Shown here one piece after another: positions 6,495 to 11,417 of a stretch of 11,417 nucleotides of DNA; the first letter of the stretch is position 1; the number at the start of each line of letters is the position of its first letter. The stretch comes from JAMIFV01 sp035906055 (GTDB taxonomy: Bacteria; Pseudomonadota; Alphaproteobacteria; Rickettsiales; JABCZZ01). Made by a program: the position numbers and the translations under genes. Below the pieces are notes generated by a model that was not told the origin of the DNA, made no database searches, and saw nothing but the letters and a program-made list of their open reading frames with translations. Location: the NCBI GenBank assembly GCA_035906055.1, contig JAMIFV010000062.1, forward strand, positions 1 to 11,417. The letters run 5' to 3'.

Positions 6495-7627
6495 CAGACT
6501 GCCCGGATTGCTGATTTTGTGTGCGGCAAATGTGAAAACAACACCCGCCTGACATCCGGATTGCTGATCTTCCAGATACAGCCATCCACAAAATAATGAT
6601 GAATGCTGACCGCTGAAGCCAGCAGCACCGCGAAAGTATAATGCTGGGAACTGGGGAACAGGTATTGCGGCACATAAAATATGACCATGCCGGACACCAG
6701 CAGCAGCATGTAATATTTAACGCCAAGAAGCAGGGGCTTCAGTTTGCCCCGCACGCTGGCTGGCGGCAAAGCGCCGTTTATCTTAACCCTGAGCGGAAAC
6801 GCCAGATATTGCAGCGCATGGGAGAACTGCACCAGCAGATAGGCCGCGGGCATGAAGAATAACACCAGATACCACATATAGATGGAAAGCCATGAAGCGA
6901 GTATGCGCCTGTCAGGATAACGGCCCGTGCGTTTTCCGATGCGCCACCAGATGTACAACCCAGCGCTGAATGCAACGCAGCACAAGGCACTGACTATTTG
7001 CAGCAGCTCAGGCAGGTAAGCGCTAAGCCCGAACAGCCATGCAGGGGGCAGGTCCTGCGCACCCCACACCACATGCCATAACAGCAAAAGCCTGAGCCCT
7101 GCCCGTATCGCGTATTGCTCACGCCTTTCTAGCTCCAGCCCGGAAAGCTTTGCAAAGGTAGCTATCATTCCCCATGCCTGTCCCGTGTAATGCCACGCCA
7201 GATAAAACGCGGCTACCAGCCACACAGGATAGGCGATATCCTGATTAACGGCCAGCCCCTGCACCCCGGAAGCATCTGCAGAAAGAACCGCTGCTGATAA
7301 TATGAACGCCAACGCCAGCGGTACATAGATCGCGGCGAAGGGATGTTTCCTGATATTTTCTTTGGGGCTGTATAACAAGCCATACGCCCCCATGAAATGC
7401 GGCCAGTTCAGCAAGGCCTGAAAGGTGATAGCGCTGCTTACAAAAGGTGCGGGGCTTGCGGCATGCGAAGCACCCTGCCAGAAAATATACACCAGCGTCA
7501 GCGCCATCACGCAGGCGGACAAACCTCCGGTCAGCCAGAAGTCCAGCGAAGGCGAAAGGATATATCCGGCTGGAGATGCGTTAGCCCTTGCAGATTTGTA
7601 AGCCGTATTGCGCTTATTTTTTTTCAT
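6494..7627 (-). CDS. Polytopic membrane protein with conserved-looking histidines
   Basis: A 377-residue integral membrane protein with about eight or nine hydrophobic segments (roughly 33-51, 64-85, 98-115, 131-155, 176-192, 205-228, 242-266, 300-320, 331-348) and a short basic N-terminus. Histidines stand in or next to these segments: His77 in NWPHF, His146 in AWHYTGQ, His185 in LWHVVW, His270 in FSHALQY, and His343-His344 with Asp348 in IHHYFVDGCIWK. Such a set could ligate heme or a di-metal centre, as in membrane desaturases or Brp/Blh carotenoid cleavers, but I cannot assign it to a named family. It has no CxxCH motif. The start overlaps the GMC gene stop as ATGA, and its stop overlaps the hydrolase start, so it is locked into this operon. 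A role as electron acceptor or as partner enzyme for the flavoprotein is inference. Confidence 0.8.
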   Translation of the reverse strand: MKKNKRNTAYKSARANASPAGYILSPSLDFWLTGGLSACVMALTLVYIFWQGASHAASPAPFVSSAITFQALLNWPHFMGAYGLLYSPKENIRKHPFAAIYVPLALAFILSAAVLSADASGVQGLAVNQDIAYPVWLVAAFYLAWHYTGQAWGMIATFAKLSGLELERREQYAIRAGLRLLLLWHVVWGAQDLPPAWLFGLSAYLPELLQIVSALCCVAFSAGLYIWWRIGKRTGRYPDRRILASWLSIYMWYLVLFFMPAAYLLVQFSHALQYLAFPLRVKINGALPPASVRGKLKPLLLGVKYYMLLLVSGMVIFYVPQYLFPSSQHYTFAVLLASAVSIHHYFVDGCIWKISNPDVRRVLFSHLPHTKSAIRAV

Positions 7628-9285
7628 AGGAACTGTTTGGGATTGATGCTGTCCATGGCCCTGAGCGCCAGCGCCTGTATGGTAAGCCCCGGAGACTCAC
7701 CCCCGCCGGAACTGGGAAAAACACTCGCATCGACGATATACATATTTTTCCAGCGGAAACTCCTGCAGTCGGCATCGGTCACCGAGTCTTTGGCGTCCCT
7801 GCCCATGCGGCAGGTGCCAAAGACATGCGTGGAACTGAAAATATCATAAGAGCTGAATTCTTCAAATATCTGTGTTGCCCCGGAGGCTTTTACTATTTCA
7901 CGGCATTTCGTGGCCATGAACTCTATGCGCCGTGCGGCCATATCGTCGATGTAGCTGTGGATCCGCGCAACGGGTATTGCGTTCTGGTCTTTTGCGAACG
8001 GATCCAGGTCGATGAATGATTTGGCATGCGGCAGGCTCTCGCAAAGGCCGCTCAGCGATAATACGCTGCCAAAAGACTGCCTCATTTTCTGCTTATGTTC
8101 TTTGCCCCAGCCTTTCACCACGCGCCTGGCGTAGTTGACCGGGCCAAGCAGGTCGGACTCGGCCACCGAAGGCGAAAGCCTGCACCCCCCGATCACACCG
8201 GGAATTGAGTCAGGCCTGTTAAAATCCCAGCAGATGCTGTCCACAGGAAGGCCGCGATGGCTCCCAATCGCATCCGGATAAAACGCGTTGCTCGTCCATA
8301 ACAGCGTCTCCATGAAATTCTTGCCCACCTGCCCGCTTTCATTGCAAAGGCCGTCAGGCGAATGCTTGTCAGCGGAAGCCAACAGCAACCGGGGGGTTTC
8401 AATAGCGCCGCCGCAAAGAACGAGCAGCGGGGTACTTATGAACTTCTTCGCCCCATCCCTGTAATAATGCACGCCTTTAACAAGGCCCGTTACCGCATCC
8501 GCTTCAACCCGGGTAACGCTGCAGCCGGGGCTAACTTCGCACAAGCCGCTGGCTTTTGCCTGCGCCAGATAGGTAACATCAATGGTGCCTTTGTCTTTTC
8601 TCGGGCAACCTTTGAGGCATACGCCGCAGAAATTACAATTCAGGCGGTTATCCCTTGGCTCGGGCAGAACCGCCAGCGCATTCTGAATAAAGCGTAAACC
8701 CTTCTGTTCAAACCCTTTGCGCAGAAGATTGCTGGCATATCCCGGTGCATGAGCTTCATAGGGATAAGGAGCGGACCTGGGGCGCGTTTTGTCATCGGAT
8801 GGCCCAGCAACGCCTACGATCTGCTCTGCCTGCACGTAATAAGGCTCCAGTTCCTGATAGGTAAGCGGCCAGTCCGCAGCGACGCCGTGGCTGGACCGCA
8901 TGGTCATGGAATGAGGGTTGAGCCTGTGGGCCTCGCCGGTGAAATGCAATGAGCTCCCGCCCACGGCCTTAACGTGGTGATAGCCGAAGGACACGCGCGT
9001 TGATGAAGGATTCAGACGCCCCCCCACATGGTTCCATGACCGCAAATGCGACCATTTCTCCAGTAAGGGCTGGGTCACGTCATACGTATATTTCCCCTGT
9101 GCGTTCTTTTTATAGGGGAAAGACTGCTCCCAATCCGGCCTTGCCGCTTTGTAGTCAGAAGCGGGGTCATAATGTGGCCCCGCCTCCAGCACCAGGACCC
9201 TGAGTCCCTTGCGGGTAAGGGCAAAGGCGCTCGCCCCGCCGCCCGCGCCAGAACCTATAACCACCGCATCATACGCTCTTTTCAT
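7624..9285 (-). CDS. GMC-family FAD oxidoreductase with a cysteine-cluster motif
   Basis: A 553-residue flavoprotein of the glucose-methanol-choline type, related to the large subunit of FAD-dependent gluconate or glucose dehydrogenases. The FAD-binding start reads VVIGSGAGGG (8-17) with Glu34 in LVLEAG; GGSSLHFTG (109-117) is the second flavin motif. Cys217, 220, 223 and 227 lie in CNFCGVCLKGCP, like the iron-sulfur cysteine region of bacterial FAD glucose dehydrogenases. The catalytic His is probably His487 in STHVFGTCRMG. The usual Asn of the final NPxLTI motif is replaced by Ser531 in ESPGLTIQALA. The start chosen is the ATG at 9283-9285, 7 nt after the upstream stop and right before the FAD fold; an in-frame ATG at 9366 would add 27 residues and overlap the upstream gene. 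It has no signal of its own, so export would depend on the Tat signal of the neighbour. The substrate is unknown: a sugar, alcohol or sterol is possible. Confidence 0.93.
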   Translation of the reverse strand: MKRAYDAVVIGSGAGGGASAFALTRKGLRVLVLEAGPHYDPASDYKAARPDWEQSFPYKKNAQGKYTYDVTQPLLEKWSHLRSWNHVGGRLNPSSTRVSFGYHHVKAVGGSSLHFTGEAHRLNPHSMTMRSSHGVAADWPLTYQELEPYYVQAEQIVGVAGPSDDKTRPRSAPYPYEAHAPGYASNLLRKGFEQKGLRFIQNALAVLPEPRDNRLNCNFCGVCLKGCPRKDKGTIDVTYLAQAKASGLCEVSPGCSVTRVEADAVTGLVKGVHYYRDGAKKFISTPLLVLCGGAIETPRLLLASADKHSPDGLCNESGQVGKNFMETLLWTSNAFYPDAIGSHRGLPVDSICWDFNRPDSIPGVIGGCRLSPSVAESDLLGPVNYARRVVKGWGKEHKQKMRQSFGSVLSLSGLCESLPHAKSFIDLDPFAKDQNAIPVARIHSYIDDMAARRIEFMATKCREIVKASGATQIFEEFSSYDIFSSTHVFGTCRMGRDAKDSVTDADCRSFRWKNMYIVDASVFPSSGGGESPGLTIQALALRAMDSINPKQFL

Positions 9286-9292
9286 CTTTCGG

Positions 9293-9805
9293 TTACGTCC
9301 TGCGGCGTTGGGGAGGAGCGGTATAATCGAGATAGCCCGAAGGCTGCGGCGGCCCGTTAAAACCAAGGCTCGGCCAGATGGAGGGATGCGAATAATAAAA
9401 GCCGAACAGGTCCTGTTTCACATGGTCAAAGAGCTGGCGCGGTATTGATCCGGCCGGGCTGGCTTCAGCCATTGCGACAATATGATCGCGGTCATCCTGC
9501 GCCAGTTGCGTGAAATCCACGTTACGCAAGGCGCGGGCCTGAACATCCAGCCATTTACACCCCATATCCAGCAAGGGTTTGTAGTTCTCTATTTTTCCGG
9601 CATGCTTGACAAGCCTTGCTTCCAACCCAAGCTCCGACGCCGCAGGGGTTTCGTCTGCCGGAATGAGGGTATCGATAAACGCAGTCAGCGTGCCGGGCTT
9701 TGGCTTGGCAGCGGAAGCACCGGCATTCACAGCCGGGACATTCAGCAAACAGGCGAATGCCATAGCGAACTTAAATATCCGGCTTAGAAAATCGCGTCTG
9801 GTCAT
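9293..9805 (-). CDS. Gluconate 2-dehydrogenase subunit 3-like protein with Tat signal
   Basis: A 170-residue small subunit of a periplasmic flavin dehydrogenase. The N-terminus MTRRDFLSRI is a twin-arginine motif (Arg3-Arg4), followed by a hydrophobic stretch and a probable cleavage after VNA (residue 28). Family phrases are FIDTLIPADETPAA (43-56) and FYYSHP...LGFNGPPQPSGYLDY (136-161). In the gluconate and FAD glucose dehydrogenases this subunit carries the folded flavoprotein across the membrane through Tat, and the order small subunit then GMC protein is the usual one. It is the first gene of the operon; the promoter must lie in the 70-nt gap up to the terminator, where I see no convincing boxes. 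Confidence 0.92.
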   Translation of the reverse strand: MTRRDFLSRIFKFAMAFACLLNVPAVNAGASAAKPKPGTLTAFIDTLIPADETPAASELGLEARLVKHAGKIENYKPLLDMGCKWLDVQARALRNVDFTQLAQDDRDHIVAMAEASPAGSIPRQLFDHVKQDLFGFYYSHPSIWPSLGFNGPPQPSGYLDYTAPPQRRRT

Positions 9806-9874
9806 TCTACAACCCGGATCCTGTCAGCAATGCAGATGCAGGAAACTTACCTGACTTTGATAACCCCGCACACA

Positions 9875-9903
9875 AAAAAAGCACCCGGTCAGGGTGCTTT
9901 TTT
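9875..9903 (-). terminator. Rho-independent terminator, usable in both directions
   Basis: AAAAAAGCACCC (9875-9886), loop GGTCA, GGGTGCTTTTTT (9892-9903). The stem is perfect and each strand ends in a T run (seven T on the minus strand). It lies 10 nt after the stop of the autotransporter gene and is its natural terminator. It also insulates the dehydrogenase operon that begins downstream on the same strand. Confidence 0.92.
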
Positions 9904-9913
9904 CATGAACCGC

Positions 9914-11224
9914 TCAGAAGCGATAGGTAGCGGTCAGCTGTCCGTTAAGGCCAAAATATCCGGTGCTTCGTTCCGCACCCAGTTCAACTGCCATGCCGAA
10001 CTGGTCTGTCTTTTCCCAGTTAAGCCTGGCCGCCAGCCCCTGAATGTTACTGTTAACGCTCTGGCCGACCGTTTCAAACTGCGCGCCGCCGCCGATGAAA
10101 GTAGACAGCGTATTCACACCGTCCGTATTGAATTCATGCCGCCACGAAGCTTTTAATGACGGGCGCAGAAGACTGCCGTCATTGAGCGCCACCAGTTTTG
10201 CCAGCTCAACGCCAATGAGTGAACGCAAGCGGTTTGCATCGCTGCTGGCAACGTTCAGCGACAGGGCTCCGGCACCTTCCTCAGCGTAGGAATCCTGGCT
10301 GATATGAAGCGCCTCAAGGCCAATCGTCGGCGTAATGGTGGCACCGCCACTGAGCTTCAGGGGAAGCCCTGCTACTACACGCATGCCATACATATCACCG
10401 TTGAAGTCACCTGTGGCTATCCCGGTGAGATGCGTGTTACGATTGGTCTCATAATTCTGGTAGGCGTAGGTCAGCATGCCCTGAAGGTACCAGCGCTCAA
10501 AATTCTTACCTACGTAACCGGTGACCTGATAGGTATCAATGCCTGCATCATCCCCGGCGCGCAGATCCCCCATATCGACATTGGTTCTGGCATACGCAAG
10601 CGCTGCGCCCAGAAGCCAGTCACTTTCAGTAACGCGGTCAGCACCGCCCATCATGCCATACATCTTGCTGTTGGAACCGGCAAAACCGTTCCTGCCGTCC
10701 TGATCGGCATAACCGCCAAATCCTTTAAGCCAGAATGCGCGCTTGTACGCCTCATCGCCCGATGACATGCCGGTGTCGTTATTAACAATGTTTCCCCCCA
10801 GCCCCATGCCGACACGGAGCGCGTCTAAACGCAATTCCACAGTGTCCAGCGCACTGGTGGCCGTATCTATCGAGGACTGTTCCATGACCTGACTCTGGTT
10901 GGGAGAGATCAATTGCATGGCCGTGCGCTTGCTGTCGTCCGTGAGGGCGTTGAGCACAGTAAGCACGTCACCCATTTGTCCTGTCGCGCCGCTTAAACCG
11001 TCAAGCGTGCTGCCCACGCTTTTCTCATTCGGATTGGCGACGGAAGCAAAGCCAGACGCGTTAACCACCTGTGATTGCGTGATAGTGTCAGCACCGGTTC
11101 CGTCATATGTGCCGTTGACTACATAGATCCTGTAACCTTCCCAGGTAAACTGCCCGGATGTAGCAACGATGCTCCACGTGGCCGCTCCGCTTGTGGTGAT
11201 ATTCGCAGCAGCGAGCGTAGACAC
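9914..11224 (-). pseudogene. Autotransporter C-terminus, truncated by an insertion sequence
   Basis: The remaining 436 codons encode the end of a type Va autotransporter. Residues 1-90 are a remnant of a passenger (beta-strand-like, Thr/Ser/Gly rich). Residues about 95-140 form the linker helix region (LNALTDDSKRTAMQLISP), and about 160-436 the beta-barrel with alternating aromatic strands, ending in TATYRF; the final Phe is the outer-membrane assembly signal. The apparent GTG start at 11224 is only a codon inside the old frame. The upstream frame meets TAA at 11231-11233, in sequence that belongs to the IS5-type element. The signal peptide and most of the passenger are missing, so the product cannot be exported. 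The barrel itself shows no frameshift, which points to a recent event. Confidence 0.85.
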
Positions 11225-11230
11225 TGTTAG

Positions 11231-11417
11231 TTAATTATTAAGATTTAGGTGATAGTGCTCCCAAGATAGGAGTGTATCATATGAACCCACGCTTTTACCC
11301 TGTATCCGAGTCGTTTTTTGATGCGCATATATTACCATTGATTGCCGCGCATTACTCACGCGCTGGTCGTCCGCGCAATGTCAGCCATTATCAGGTGTTT
11401 TCTGCTCTGTTATATGT
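11231..11417 (+). mobile_element. Start of an IS5-family insertion sequence, cut by window edge
   Basis: AT-rich DNA begins near 11225, where the autotransporter frame ends, and a transposase gene starts at 11281 pointing away. The element border therefore lies somewhere in about 11215-11250. The other end is outside the window, so the terminal repeat and target duplication cannot be read. The stretch 11225-11280 holds no other gene. Confidence 0.65.
11281..11417 (+). CDS. IS5-family transposase, N-terminal fragment (truncated by window)
   Basis: The first 45 codons of a transposase. A good ribosome binding site AGGAG (11268-11272) lies 8 nt before the ATG. The protein starts MNPRFYPVSESFFDAHI, then has RAGRPRNVSHYQVFSALLYV. 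The GRPR box followed by a helix ending in LLYV is the N-terminal DNA-binding part of IS5-type (DUF4096-like) transposases. The DDE catalytic domain is beyond the edge. Confidence 0.7.
   Translation, partial: MNPRFYPVSESFFDAHILPLIAAHYSRAGRPRNVSHYQVFSALLY

Noticed and set aside
7815..7835. TGGCAC on the minus strand, a sigma54-like -24 element
   Set aside because: It is inside the GMC coding sequence, at the conserved FGTCRMG codons, and lacks a proper -12 element.
9286..9366. Longer start for the GMC protein, adding 27 residues including GRRSLRAISIIPLLPNA, which faintly resembles a Tat signal
   Set aside because: It would overlap the family-typical C-terminus of the subunit 3 gene by 74 nt. 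The FAD fold starts right after the ATG at 9283-9285, and the partner already carries a Tat signal.
9826..9841. Short palindrome-like TGCA-GA-TGCA before the subunit 3 gene, considered as an operator
   Set aside because: It is too short and of a common type; no second copy or nearby promoter boxes to support it.
11231..11241. TTAAT-T-ATTAA palindrome at the IS5 border
   Set aside because: A five-base arm in very AT-rich DNA is expected by chance; the true IS end cannot be fixed without the other terminus.

Overview
The window looks like an accessory, transposon-rich stretch of a Gram-negative chromosome with medium-high GC. Lipoproteins, a Tat-type secreted subunit, a sigma54 activator and an autotransporter beta-barrel all indicate an outer membrane. 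The gene mix would fit an alphaproteobacterium, but nothing in the window proves the lineage. Three different insertion-sequence families occur in 11.4 kb: an IS1595-type transposase cut by the left edge, a complete IS200-type element in the middle, and an IS5-type transposase cut by the right edge.

Left part (1-3872, mostly + strand). The IS1595 end stops about 15 nt before a 332-residue protein of unknown function (213-1211), which carries a W-x5-GLxPIEP motif twice with an exact 34-residue period. Next come an NtrC-type response regulator with receiver, AAA+ and Fis-type HTH domains (1295-2698) and a GT60-type GlcNAc transferase-like protein (2695-3651). These two share an ATGA stop/start overlap and are almost certainly translated as a pair. 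A 53-residue lipoprotein with a clear lipobox and ribosome binding site (3711-3872) follows.

Middle (about 3893-4560). A tnpA-only IS200 element lies on the minus strand. The tnpA stop codon is inside a perfect 11-bp hairpin at one end. The tnpA leader can fold into a closed two-hairpin structure whose last strand ends one base before the start codon.

Right part (4566-9805, minus strand). A compact operon reads from high to low coordinates: a Tat-signal gluconate 2-dehydrogenase subunit-3-like protein, a GMC flavoprotein with a four-cysteine cluster motif, a polytopic membrane protein with several membrane-region histidines, a lipoprotein alpha/beta hydrolase and a Sel1-repeat secreted protein. 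Junctions are 7 nt, a 4-nt overlap, a 1-nt overlap and 36 nt. The flavoprotein and the Tat subunit form a recognisable periplasmic dehydrogenase pair. The usual multiheme cytochrome c subunit is absent; the membrane protein stands in that place and is the best candidate for an undescribed redox partner or enzyme.

Right edge. A bidirectional terminator (9875-9903) separates this operon from a truncated autotransporter (9914-11224). That gene keeps its whole beta-barrel but has lost most of its passenger and its signal peptide where IS5-type sequence begins.
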